DNA of 64,000 nucleotides, from positions 160,345-224,344 of the forward strand of contig NZ_JAEQ01000006.1 in NCBI RefSeq assembly GCF_000518985.1, read 5' to 3'. This document shows positions 17,006 to 25,781 of the stretch, in pieces (position 1 is the stretch's first letter; the number at the start of each line of letters is the position of its first letter). A model generated the notes under the pieces. The model saw only the letters and a list, made by a program, of their open reading frames with translations. It was not told the DNA's origin and did no database searches. The position numbers and the translations under genes are program-made. The stretch is from Chelativorans sp. J32 (GTDB lineage: Bacteria; Pseudomonadota; Alphaproteobacteria; Rhizobiales; Rhizobiaceae).

Positions 17006-18382
17006 CTATCGCGAGGGGAGCGGAAAGGTGCGTGACATCAGCCGGTTCATGCGCCAACGAAGCGTGAAACCGCGTACGGCGAGGAACGCGAGGAAGGCGA
17101 TCCATAGTCCATCGTTGCCGAGCCAGGGGATAAGGGTGAAGATGAGCAGCAGGTAGCAGGCCGAAGCGACGAGCATCATGTTGCGGATGTCGCGCGCCCA
17201 GGTCGCACCTATGAAGACCCCATCCATGACGAAGGCAAGACTGCCGAGCGGGGCAGTCAGTAGCGCCCAGTGAAAATAGGCGTGAGCGAGCGCACGTACA
17301 TCAGGACTTGCCGTCATGAGCGCGATGATCGGGTCTTGAACGAGGAGATAGACCGCCGCCACAGCAAAGCCCGTCGCAACGCTCCAGAAGACGGAGAGGT
17401 TTACCGATGTTTCGAACATGACGCGGTCACACCCGCCCACCGCCCTTCCGGCAAGGTGCTGGGCGGCGACGGCAAGCCCTTGGATCATCGCGCCGGAAAA
17501 ATAGAAGAGGTTCATCAGCACGACGTTGGCTGCGAGCACCGCCGTACCGAAAGCGGCGCTCTCCCGCGTGAAGAGGGCGATGCTGAAAAAGAGAATCATG
17601 GATCGCAGAAGAATGTCTGCATTGATGCTGAGTATCCGCTTCAGTTGGCGCATGTCCGGCACGGCTGAAAGCACTGCCCGTGCCTTTCCATGAAGAGCGC
17701 GCGCTATCAGAATGCCGCCGGCGAGAGCGGTGGCCGTCTCTGCGGCCACCGTCGCCAGCGCCGCGCCGGCAACACCCCAATCGAAATGGAGGACGAAGGC
17801 GATACTGAGAATTGCGTTGACGAGGTTGAGCACAGCCTGGAGGGCAAGGCCCGGCAGAAAAGAGCCCTGGCCGAAGAGCCAGCCCACCAGCGCATAATTG
17901 ACGAGCAGCAGCGGTGCTGACCAGACGCGGATGCCGAAATAGACCATTCCGGCTGCCCTTACATCCTCGCCGACGCCGAGCAGTGAAAAGCCGGCATAGG
18001 CAATCGGCCACTGCAGCGCCACTGCGATGAGGCCTGCCGCGAAAGCCAAGCATATGGCGCGGAGCGCATGCGCGAGCATCTCTATCCCGTGTCCCGCCCC
18101 GAACGCTTGCGAAACCATGGCAGTGGTGGAGGAACGCAGGAAGTTGAAGGTGAAGAAGACGAGGTTGATGATCACGTTGGCGGCAGCGATGCCGCCGATC
18201 AGGGCTTCGTTCCCCAACTGCCCGACAACTGCCGTGTCAACGATGCCGACCAGGGGTGTCGATATCGATGCCAGGGTGATTGGCAACGCAATCTTCAGCA
18301 CCTGGCCATGGGTAACGGTGGTGGCAGGCATCTGCGAACCAGGGGAAGGTCCCTGGTCAAGCCGTGGCTGGTCAATTGTCAT
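17006..18382 (-). CDS. MATE-family multidrug/metabolite exporter
   Basis: A 458-residue membrane protein with about twelve hydrophobic segments and the MATE pattern in the first helices ('LKIALPITLASISTPLVGIVDTAVVGQLG'), resembling the DinF branch. It exports organic cations or metabolites using sodium or protons. The start at 18382 is preferred (GGGAG nine bases upstream); an upstream in-frame ATG at 18427 would give a charged, non-hydrophobic tail. It is divergent from the amine oxidase operon at 18650. Confidence 0.9.
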   Translation of the reverse strand: MTIDQPRLDQGPSPGSQMPATTVTHGQVLKIALPITLASISTPLVGIVDTAVVGQLGNEALIGGIAAANVIINLVFFTFNFLRSSTTAMVSQAFGAGHGIEMLAHALRAICLAFAAGLIAVALQWPIAYAGFSLLGVGEDVRAAGMVYFGIRVWSAPLLLVNYALVGWLFGQGSFLPGLALQAVLNLVNAILSIAFVLHFDWGVAGAALATVAAETATALAGGILIARALHGKARAVLSAVPDMRQLKRILSINADILLRSMILFFSIALFTRESAAFGTAVLAANVVLMNLFYFSGAMIQGLAVAAQHLAGRAVGGCDRVMFETSVNLSVFWSVATGFAVAAVYLLVQDPIIALMTASPDVRALAHAYFHWALLTAPLGSLAFVMDGVFIGATWARDIRNMMLVASACYLLLIFTLIPWLGNDGLWIAFLAFLAVRGFTLRWRMNRLMSRTFPLPSR

Positions 18383-18649
18383 CGGGCGGCGCTCCCGCTT
18401 CTTTTGAACGGGCGCACCCTGCCGCACCCAGCGCAGCAGGATGCGGTCATACGATCAGTCGCACTCGCTGCCGTTTTGCCCATTCACTCAGGATTGGACC
18501 ACTTTGCACGGTGTGTCGAAGGCGGCGCGATCTGTTCCCGCATCGCGGGAATCCTTGCAGCGCGCTATCGACTGCGCTGTTGATTGAGTTTAGCCGGTTT
18601 CTGACATGCGCCGTGCCAACCGGCCGGTGCCAGCGGAGATGGCTGCAGC

Positions 18650-19780
18650 ATGGCGGTTCAGCATGCCGATACGATCGTCGTCGGGGGCGGCTTGGTTGGC
18701 GCCGCCATAAGCTACGGGCTGGCGAAAATCGGGCAAGGCGTCATCGTCCTCGACGAGGGGGATGTGGCTTTTCGGGCGTCCCGCGGCAATTTCGGGCTCG
18801 TGTGGGTGCAGTCGAAAGGCGACGGCATGCCCGAGTATGCGCGTTGGACACGCCGCTCGGCCGACCTCTGGCCGGAATTCGCCGGAGAGCTCGCCGGGGA
18901 GACCGGCGTATCGCCGCACTATTACAAGGCTGGAGGAGTGCATACCTGCCTTTCTGAGGAGGAACTGCAGGCCCGTACCAATCTCATCGAACGGATGCGG
19001 CAAGTGCATGGGCCGGAGCGCTATGAAGCAAGGGTCCTCGACCGCCGCGAGCTTGCCGAGATGCTCCCCGGCTTGGGTGAAGCGGTCATTGGCGGCTCGT
19101 GGTCCCCGCACGACGGCCATGCGAGCCCGCTTCACCTCTTGCGAGCGCTGCATGCTGGGCTCCTGCAAGGGCGCGGACGCTATCATGCCGATGCCCGTGT
19201 GACCGCGATAGCAAGGGACGGCTCGGGTTATCGCGTCACGACCGCCGCCGGGGTGTTCGCGGCGGAGAGAGTGGTGCTCGCCGCTGGCCTTGCTAACCGC
19301 GCGCTCGCGCCAATGGTAGGGCTCAGCGCGCCGGTCTCTCCGCTCAAGGGGCAGATTCTTGTCACGGAGCGCGCAGCGACGGTCCTGCCTATGCCAACCG
19401 CCTTCGTTCGGCAGACGGAGGAAGGTACATTCCTCATGGGAGACAGCTACGAAGACTCGGGCTTCGATACCGCGTCGCGGCCAAACGTCATGGCGGAGAT
19501 TGCCAGACGCGCCGCCCGCACCTTTCCATTTCTCAGAAAGCTGCAGGTCGTGCGGGCCTGGGCCGCGCTCCGCGTCATGTCCGGCGACGGGTTTCCCATC
19601 TACGAGCAATCGCGGACTCATCCGGGCGCCTTCGTGGTGAACTGCCATTCCGGCGTCACTCTGGCAGGCGCTCATGCGCTGGCGCTCGCGCCGATGATCG
19701 CGCGCGGCCGCCTTGATGAGGAATTCGCCGCCTTCAGCGCAGGGAGGTTTGATGTTCAAGCGCATCGCGACGTCGCGTAA
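18650..19780 (+). CDS. FAD-dependent amine oxidase, OoxB/HcnC-like subunit
   Basis: A DAO-superfamily flavoprotein of 376 residues, starting with 'DTIVVGGGLVGAAISYGLAKIGQGVIVLDEG'. The gene is followed, with overlaps, by a small 2Fe-2S protein and an FAD/NAD(P) protein. This trio is the architecture of octopine/nopaline oxidase (OoxAB + X), hydrogen cyanide synthase and hydroxyproline/proline dehydrogenase complexes. This subunit would hold the substrate site. It oxidises an amine or opine-type C-N bond; the exact substrate is unknown. Confidence 0.85.
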   Translation: MAVQHADTIVVGGGLVGAAISYGLAKIGQGVIVLDEGDVAFRASRGNFGLVWVQSKGDGMPEYARWTRRSADLWPEFAGELAGETGVSPHYYKAGGVHTCLSEEELQARTNLIERMRQVHGPERYEARVLDRRELAEMLPGLGEAVIGGSWSPHDGHASPLHLLRALHAGLLQGRGRYHADARVTAIARDGSGYRVTTAAGVFAAERVVLAAGLANRALAPMVGLSAPVSPLKGQILVTERAATVLPMPTAFVRQTEEGTFLMGDSYEDSGFDTASRPNVMAEIARRAARTFPFLRKLQVVRAWAALRVMSGDGFPIYEQSRTHPGAFVVNCHSGVTLAGAHALALAPMIARGRLDEEFAAFSAGRFDVQAHRDVA

Positions 19781-20051
19781 GGCAAGGCTTTCTTTCGATT
19801 TCGAAGGGCACAGACTCGAGGCGGAGGACGGCGATACCGTGGCGGCCGCGCTGCTGCTTGCCGGCGAAAGGGTCTTGCGCAGCACGGCGGTTTCAGCGTC
19901 CGAACGCGGGCCCTTCTGCCTCATGGGCGTGTGCTTCGAATGCCTGGTGGAGATCGACGGGATACCTAACCGGCAGGCCTGCATGGTGAAGGTGCTGCCG
20001 GATATGCGGGTGCGCCGTCAGCGCGGCGCGGCGCGGGTGGGAAGCATATGA
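19752..20051 (+). CDS. Small (2Fe-2S)-binding protein of amine oxidase complex
   Basis: A 99-residue protein with the ferredoxin-like cysteine cluster 'CLMGVCFECLVEIDG' and a further cysteine in 'NRQAC', matching the N-terminal 2Fe-2S domain of sarcosine oxidase alpha and the OoxX/HcnA proteins. The ATG at 19752 has a strong AGGGAGG site and overlaps the upstream gene by 29 bases. The downstream gene overlaps by four bases (ATGA). It would relay electrons between the two FAD subunits. Confidence 0.9.
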   Translation: MFKRIATSRKARLSFDFEGHRLEAEDGDTVAAALLLAGERVLRSTAVSASERGPFCLMGVCFECLVEIDGIPNRQACMVKVLPDMRVRRQRGAARVGSI

Positions 20052-21433
20052 GCGCATATGATGTCGCGATAATCGGCGCCGGTCCCGCGGGTATGGCCGC
20101 GGCGGTGGAGGCATCTCGCGCCGGCTTTTCCGTAGTCGTCTTCGATGAGCAGGACGCGCCTGGCGGGCAGATCTATCGCGCCATCGAGCGGGCGGATGCG
20201 GGGCGGCTGGCGCTGATGGGTGAAGATTATGCCACGGGTAGAGCTCTTGCCGAGGCTTTCAGGACGAGTTCCGCGGTCTACATGCCAGGCACGATTGTCT
20301 GGAATGTCGATGCGTCGCTCCGTATCAACTACAGCGGCGCGACTGGCAGTGGCGAAGTCACTGCGGGATCGGTGATCATAGCCACGGGTGCCATGGAGCG
20401 CGCCACGCCTTTGCCGGGCTGGACTCTGCCGGGCGTGATGACGGCCGGCGCGTTGCAGATCCTGCTTAAGGCGCACGGGCTCGTCAGTGACGATACGGTA
20501 TTGGTCGGCTGTGGCCCTCTCCTTTTCCTGGTGGCACAGCAAATGACGGAGGCTGGATCGCCTCCCAGAGCGGTCGTCGAGACCGCAGCGCCTGGCGCGC
20601 TCCGCCGGGCGCTGCCGCATTTCTTCGGGGCGTTGCGCGCTCCGGCCTATCTGAGGAAAGGCTTGGCCATGATCCGGCAGCTCGCCCGCGCGGGCGTGCC
20701 GGTCTATCGTCATGCGCAGGCGGTTGCGATCGAGGGCCGCGAGGCGGCGGAAGCCGTCAGCTTCACGATCAAAGGCCAGCGCCATCGCATTTCGGCGGGC
20801 ACCGTGGGCCTGCACCAGGGCGTGATACCCAACCAGCAGATCACGCGCCTCCTCGGTTGCGAGCAGGATTGGAGCGCAAGTCAGCGCTGTTTCGTGCCTA
20901 GGCTGGATCCGTTCGGCGAAACGAGCATCCAGAATGTCTACGTCACCGGGGACGGAGCAGGAATCGGCGGCGCCGTTTCCGCCGCTCTCGGAGGGAGGCT
21001 CGCGGCCCTGCGGATCGCCGCCAGGGCGGGCAAGGCTACTACGGGCGAAGCCCGGTCCGTAATGGCGAGGCTCGCGCGCGATCGGGCGATCCGCCCCTTC
21101 CTGGAGGCGCTCTATGCGCCCTCCGATGAAGTGCTTATGCCCGCGGATGATACGCTCGTGTGCCGCTGTGAAGAAGTAACCGCCGGACAGATCCGCGAAG
21201 CCGTGGCGCTTGGGGCGCCCGGGCCAAATCAGGCAAAGGCCTTCCTGCGGTGCGGCATGGGGCCGTGCCAAGGCCGCATCTGCGGCCCCGTGGTCACGGA
21301 AGTCATCGCAGCGGCGCGCCGGACCCGGCAGGACGCTGTTGGGTACTACCGCATCCGCCCCCCGCTTAAGCCACTCTCCGTAGCCGAAATAGCGGGCCTG
21401 GCGCCGGCGGCGGAGGGCCAGCCCCTGGACTAG
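20048..21433 (+). CDS. FAD/NAD(P)-binding oxidoreductase, OoxA/HcnB-like subunit
   Basis: A 461-residue protein. The N-terminal Rossmann motif is 'DVAIIGAGPAGMAAAVEASRAGFSVVVFDEQDAPGGQIYRAI', and a C-terminal BFD-like cysteine region reads 'DTLVCRCEEVTAGQIREA' and 'FLRCGMGPCQGRICG'. This combination identifies the alpha-like subunit of Oox/Hcn/LhpB-type complexes. The ATG overlaps the stop of the 2Fe-2S gene. It would bind FAD and probably NAD(P)+ or donate to the membrane chain. Confidence 0.9.
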   Translation: MSAYDVAIIGAGPAGMAAAVEASRAGFSVVVFDEQDAPGGQIYRAIERADAGRLALMGEDYATGRALAEAFRTSSAVYMPGTIVWNVDASLRINYSGATGSGEVTAGSVIIATGAMERATPLPGWTLPGVMTAGALQILLKAHGLVSDDTVLVGCGPLLFLVAQQMTEAGSPPRAVVETAAPGALRRALPHFFGALRAPAYLRKGLAMIRQLARAGVPVYRHAQAVAIEGREAAEAVSFTIKGQRHRISAGTVGLHQGVIPNQQITRLLGCEQDWSASQRCFVPRLDPFGETSIQNVYVTGDGAGIGGAVSAALGGRLAALRIAARAGKATTGEARSVMARLARDRAIRPFLEALYAPSDEVLMPADDTLVCRCEEVTAGQIREAVALGAPGPNQAKAFLRCGMGPCQGRICGPVVTEVIAAARRTRQDAVGYYRIRPPLKPLSVAEIAGLAPAAEGQPLD

Positions 21434-21491
21434 GGCCGTGCTGCTGAATCTGCAATTTCCATCAACACCAGCGAACAATAAGGAGAAGGTT

Positions 21492-21842
21492 ATGATCAAG
21501 CGTCACATGCAGACACGCATCAACCATCGGGTCGTCGAGCACAACGGGGTGCTCTATTTTGGCGGCCTTATTGCCGATGACCTGAGCGTCGACATGAAGG
21601 GCCAGACACAGCAGATCTGCCGCAAGATCGACGAACTGCTGCAAAAGGTGGGCTCCTCAAAGGCGCATCTGCTCACGGCGATGATCTACATCTCCGATTT
21701 CTCGCAGAAGGAAGGAATGAACGAGGCCTGGCTCGAATGGCTGCCCGGTGAGCTTTTGCCCACCCGTGCGACCATCGGCGTCGCTGACCTCGGCGAAAAC
21801 GTCCTGATCGAGGTGGTCGTGTCCGCAGCCAAGACTGCGTAG
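21492..21842 (+). CDS. RidA-family imine/enamine deaminase
   Basis: A 116-residue RidA/YjgF-like protein, starting MIKRHMQTRINHRVVEHNG, with 'LLTAMIYISDFSQKEGMNEAW' and 'PTRATIGVADL' matching the family core. The conserved catalytic arginine sits in 'TRATIG'. The ATG at 21492 follows a perfect AGGAGAAGG site. RidA hydrolyses reactive imines and enamines made by amine oxidation, so its position behind the Oox-like genes fits well. Confidence 0.9.
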   Translation: MIKRHMQTRINHRVVEHNGVLYFGGLIADDLSVDMKGQTQQICRKIDELLQKVGSSKAHLLTAMIYISDFSQKEGMNEAWLEWLPGELLPTRATIGVADLGENVLIEVVVSAAKTA

Positions 21843-21980
21843 GAATCCGGGTCCGCCGGTCAATGGCTGCCTGGTCCTACGATGCGGGAATCCAGCCGTG
21901 GCTCCATTGACAGGGCGGTCATCTCACGAAACTCTGCTTGCCGTGCTGCAAAACAAGCAACAGTAAAACGCAGCAAAGAA

Positions 21981-22004
21981 CGTATTGTGTTGAAAAACAA
22001 TACG
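21981..22004. promoter_or_regulatory. Perfect inverted repeat upstream of ABC importer genes (candidate operator)
   Basis: CGTATTGT and ACAATACG form 8-base perfect arms around an 8-base spacer, about 120 bases before the binding-protein start. The surrounding 200 bases are AT-rich compared with the genes. The shape suits a dimeric regulator; which one is unknown. No T run follows, so a terminator for the RidA operon is less likely. Confidence 0.5.
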
Positions 22005-22120
22005 GGGAACACTCGCAGTCGTGATCCGGTATTAAGAAGTCGTACAACAAAAAATCTCAATTCGGGTCCGATTTGCATCGGGTTAATAGAAATATGTACT
22101 CGTATGGATGGGAGTAATAC

Positions 22121-23812
22121 ATGAACATCCGACTACATGGTCTAACAACAATTCTATCCGCATTGGTAGTGTTTACGGCGCCAGCCGCTGTCCTTGCTCA
22201 GGACAATTTGGTCACCGGGGAGTCGATCACGACCGTCAATCCGGGCACGCCCGGAAAGGGCGGTGAGGTTACCTTCACCGTCACGCGCGACATCACCAAC
22301 TGGAACGTCACCTCGGCCCTCGGCAACAACGCCGTGGTCCGCACGGTGACGCTGCCAATCGTTCCGTCGGCCTTCATGGTGCAGCCGGACTTCACCCTGA
22401 AGATGAACACCGACCTCCTGGAGAGCGCCGAGCTTACATCGACCGATCCCCAAACCGTGGTCTACAGGATCAGGGAAGATGCGGTGTGGAGCGACGGCGT
22501 CCCGATCACGGGCGACGACTTCATCTATTTCTGGAAGACGCAAAACCGCCGCGACTGCCCGGAATGCCTGATCAATGCGAGCGATGGCCACGACTTCATC
22601 GAAACGCTCGAGCAGGACGAGACCGGAAAGGTCGTGACGGCGACATTCAGCGAGCCGTTCGTGGGCTGGCAAGGACTTTTCATGTTCCTCTATCCGGCTC
22701 ATCTAGCCGAGAAGCACGGCGACATCGCGGAGAGCTACAACAACTTCCTCTCCAATGAGGTGCCGGCCTGGTCGGGCGGACCCTACATGGTCGAGTCGTT
22801 CGATCCGGGGCAACTCGTCACGCTTGTGCCAAATCCGAAATGGTATGGCGAAAAAGGGCCTTATCTGGACAAGCTGAAATTCCGGATCATCACCGATTCA
22901 ACTCAGCAGCTGACGGCGCTCGAAAACGGCGAGGTCGATGTGATCTATCCGCAGGGCGCCACCCAGGACATGGTCGAGCAGGCGGCGCGCCTCGATTATC
23001 TCGGCATCGATTTCCAGATGAATCCGTCCGCCAACTGGTATTTCATGGGCCTCAACTCCAAAGCCGGCCCGATGTCCGACATCGCGCTGCGCAAGGCGGT
23101 TTTGACGGCTATCGACGCCGGTGACCTGAAGGCCAAGACCGCTGATCCGTATTTGCGCAACTGGCCCCATATGGGCAGCGTGATGTTCCTGCCCAACCAG
23201 GCAGGTTATGCCGACCGCAGGGGAGCGCGCGGCTACGGTACGGGGGACGTGGAGAAGGCGAAGGGGATCCTCTCCGAGGCGGGCTACAAGCTCAGCGGAG
23301 GCAGTCTGCTGGATCCCTCCGGCAAGCCTGTATCCACGCTTCGGCTTGGCTTTCCGCCCGGCTATCCGGCGGCCAACGACATGGCACGACTGATCACAGG
23401 CTATATCGCCCCGCTCGGCCTCAAGACGGATTTGTTGACCGGCCCGAACGCCACCGCCGACTATCTCCTGAGCGGCAATTTCGACCTTTACCTCAGCTAT
23501 TTCTCGCAGCAGGTCTTTCCCGCGGTGAAGGCGGGGCAGATTTTCCTCAGGGATGCCGGTCAGAACTATTTTGGCTTCAATGATCCGAAAATCGAGGAGA
23601 TCATCGGCAAGGCTGCGGCAGCCTCGTCAATAGAGGAATCTGCCGCAATCCTGTCCGAGGCCGACGAGCTCGCGATGGATTACGCGGCGCTATTCCCGAT
23701 CTATCAGTTGCCGACGGCGCTGATCTACAAGGAAGCGATCCTCAACCTGCGCGACAATCCGAACCAACTCGGTCCGGCCTACAACACGGCCGAATGGGGT
23801 TTAGCGGAGTGA
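22121..23812 (+). CDS. ABC transporter substrate-binding protein, family 5
   Basis: A 563-residue family 5 binding protein with a Sec signal peptide (MNIRLHGLTTILSALVV, cleavage near 'AVLAQ'). Family blocks include 'REDAVWSDGVPITGDDFIYFWK', 'IALRKAVLTAIDAG' and the C-terminal 'LAMDYAALFPIYQLPTALIYK'. GGGAG precedes the ATG by six bases. It is followed by two permeases and a fused ATPase, so it feeds a complete importer. The neighbouring monooxygenase and oxidases point to an amine or chelator-type substrate, as in the EDTA uptake system of Chelativorans (inference). Confidence 0.93.
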   Translation: MNIRLHGLTTILSALVVFTAPAAVLAQDNLVTGESITTVNPGTPGKGGEVTFTVTRDITNWNVTSALGNNAVVRTVTLPIVPSAFMVQPDFTLKMNTDLLESAELTSTDPQTVVYRIREDAVWSDGVPITGDDFIYFWKTQNRRDCPECLINASDGHDFIETLEQDETGKVVTATFSEPFVGWQGLFMFLYPAHLAEKHGDIAESYNNFLSNEVPAWSGGPYMVESFDPGQLVTLVPNPKWYGEKGPYLDKLKFRIITDSTQQLTALENGEVDVIYPQGATQDMVEQAARLDYLGIDFQMNPSANWYFMGLNSKAGPMSDIALRKAVLTAIDAGDLKAKTADPYLRNWPHMGSVMFLPNQAGYADRRGARGYGTGDVEKAKGILSEAGYKLSGGSLLDPSGKPVSTLRLGFPPGYPAANDMARLITGYIAPLGLKTDLLTGPNATADYLLSGNFDLYLSYFSQQVFPAVKAGQIFLRDAGQNYFGFNDPKIEEIIGKAAAASSIEESAAILSEADELAMDYAALFPIYQLPTALIYKEAILNLRDNPNQLGPAYNTAEWGLAE

Positions 23813-23819
23813 ATGGGCG

Positions 23820-23856
23820 GAAGGGGCCGGGCAGCTTCCGGCATGGCGGCCCCTTC
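23820..23856 (+). promoter_or_regulatory. Strong stem-loop after binding-protein gene
   Basis: GAAGGGGCC and GGCCCCTTC are perfect 9-base arms separated by 19 bases, in the short gap between the binding-protein and permease genes. No U-tract follows. Such hairpins protect the upstream mRNA end and give more binding protein than permease. Confidence 0.6.
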
Positions 23857-23903
23857 ACCCAAATCGTTCCGCCGATGATTTTCCAAGCTGCAGGGAGTTG
23901 AGC

Positions 23904-24884
23904 TTGCTAGCCTATCTGGTCAGGCGACTGCTTGTCATGATCCCGATGATGCTGATCGCCAGCTTTCTCATGTTCGTCGTCATCAGCTTCTCCGGCGATC
24001 CGCTCGCGGGATTGAAGACCATGCAGCCGCCTCCGCCGCCCGAGGTGCTGCACGCCATGGCGGTCAAGTTGAGGCTCGATCAGCCACTTCTCGACCGATA
24101 CTGGATGTGGCTCTCCGGCCTGTTCGTCGGGGATTTCGGGCCGAGCATTCACAATATCGATATCGGTGCGGAGCTCGTGAAGCGCCTTGGCGTTTCGCTG
24201 CGGCTCCTGGCGCTCGGCATCGTGCTCGCATTCTTGATGGCTGTCGCGGCGTCGGTTATCGGCGCAGTGCTGCAGTTTTCTTGGGCCGACCATATTATCA
24301 GCTTCGTCGCCGTCGCGATGATATCGATGCCGGTGTTCTGGCTTGCGCTGCAGCTCAAGCGGCTGGCGATCAGCATCAATCAGGAGCTTGGGTTCAGGCT
24401 GCTCTATACGTCCGGGGATGGCGCGGGCATGACGGCGAGCACACCGTGGGATCGGGTGCTGCTTCTCATCGGTGTGCTGGCGCTCCCCACGATCGCGCTT
24501 TCCATGCAGGCTTTCGGGACATGGAGCCGCTACGGCCGTGTGGCCCTAATCGACGCGTTAAACAGCGAATATGTGAAGCTTGCCAGGGCCAAGGGCCTTT
24601 CGGAGACGCGCGTGGTGCTGGCGCACGGCCTGCGAACCTCGCTTGCGCCTATGCTTACCGTTGTGGCTGCGGGCGGCGCCGTCATTCTCGGCGAGTCCGT
24701 CGTCACAGAGACGGTCTTCCAATGGCGCGGGATGGGAGACCTCCTCGTCACCGGAATCCAGAACAACGACGTCTATGTCGTTCTCGGCTGGCTGCTGGTG
24801 GCCGGTCTCATCATCATGGTCTTCAATCTGATTGCGGATATCCTCTATGCCGTCCTCGACCCCCGCATCCGCTATGAGCGATAG
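23904..24884 (+). CDS. ABC transporter permease, DppB/OppB type
   Basis: The 326-residue membrane protein starts 'LAYLVRRLLVMIPMMLIASFLMFV', typical of DppB, and carries the permease coupling loop 'LNSEYVKLARAKGLSETRVVLAHGLR'. The TTG at 23904 is placed six bases after CAGGGAG; a TTG at 23898 would touch the ribosome site. It overlaps the next permease gene by 11 bases. Confidence 0.92.
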   Translation: MLAYLVRRLLVMIPMMLIASFLMFVVISFSGDPLAGLKTMQPPPPPEVLHAMAVKLRLDQPLLDRYWMWLSGLFVGDFGPSIHNIDIGAELVKRLGVSLRLLALGIVLAFLMAVAASVIGAVLQFSWADHIISFVAVAMISMPVFWLALQLKRLAISINQELGFRLLYTSGDGAGMTASTPWDRVLLLIGVLALPTIALSMQAFGTWSRYGRVALIDALNSEYVKLARAKGLSETRVVLAHGLRTSLAPMLTVVAAGGAVILGESVVTETVFQWRGMGDLLVTGIQNNDVYVVLGWLLVAGLIIMVFNLIADILYAVLDPRIRYER

Positions 24885-25773
24885 AGCAGTGGAAATAGGA
24901 CAGGCGCCTGCGCAGGAGCAGGTCTACCGTCCCTGGCGTGCCATTGCGCGCAAGTTCTTTAGCTACAAGGCATCAGTGGTCTCGCTCGTCATCCTTATCC
25001 TGATCGTGCTCTTCGCCTTCGCCGGCGGGCCCTTGTGGAAATATTCCTATGCCGTATCGACGTCCGACCTGTCGGCGCCGCCGAGCTGGGAGCATCCCTT
25101 CGGGACCGATCATCTGGGCTACGATCTCATGGCGGGCGTGATGCGGGGCACGCAGCGCTCGCTCTCCATCGCTGGAACGGTGGCGGTGCTCGCCACGCTG
25201 ATCGGCTCGATCTGGGGTGCGGTCGCCGGCTATGTCGGCGGCTGGGCGGACTCGCTCCTGATGCGGATCGTCGATCTCATCATGATTTTCCCACTCCTGG
25301 CGGTCGCCGCCTTCCTCGCCCGGCAGTCTCAGGGCGGGGAGCACGGCTGGCTGCTGGTGGCGCTCGTGCTGGCGACCCTCTCATGGACGGTGCTGGCGCG
25401 TGTCGTGCGCTCGGTAGTGCTCTCGCTTAGAACGCGCGAATTCGTCATCGCGGCGAAGATCGCCGGAGCGGGGCCGGTGCGCATCATCTTCCGCCACCTG
25501 CTTCCGAACACGGTGGGGCCGATCATCGTCGCGGCCACGGTGCTGGTGGCGAGCGCCATATTGTCGGAGACCGCTCTTTCCTACCTCGGCTTCGGCGTGC
25601 AGCCTCCGGACACCTCGCTCGGGCTCCTGATCAACCAGGCCCAAGGTGCGATTTCTACCCGCCCCTGGCTCTTCTACTTCCCGGGGCTCTTCATCATCCT
25701 GATCGCGCTCTGCGTGGCCTTCATCGGAGACGGCTTGCGGGCCGCCCTCGATCCCAAGCAGCAGAGGAAATGA
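24874..25773 (+). CDS. ABC transporter permease, DppC/OppC type
   Basis: A 299-residue permease with an N-terminal helix ('ASVVSLVILILIVLFAF'), the DppC-typical periplasmic 'HPFGTDHLGYDLMAGVMRGTQ' and the coupling loop 'LRTREFVIAAKIAGAGPVRIIFRHLLPNT'. The ATG at 24874 lies within the dppB-like gene, showing coupled translation. It pairs with the upstream permease. Confidence 0.92.
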   Translation: MSDRAVEIGQAPAQEQVYRPWRAIARKFFSYKASVVSLVILILIVLFAFAGGPLWKYSYAVSTSDLSAPPSWEHPFGTDHLGYDLMAGVMRGTQRSLSIAGTVAVLATLIGSIWGAVAGYVGGWADSLLMRIVDLIMIFPLLAVAAFLARQSQGGEHGWLLVALVLATLSWTVLARVVRSVVLSLRTREFVIAAKIAGAGPVRIIFRHLLPNTVGPIIVAATVLVASAILSETALSYLGFGVQPPDTSLGLLINQAQGAISTRPWLFYFPGLFIILIALCVAFIGDGLRAALDPKQQRK

Positions 25774-25781
25774 GGCCCCAT

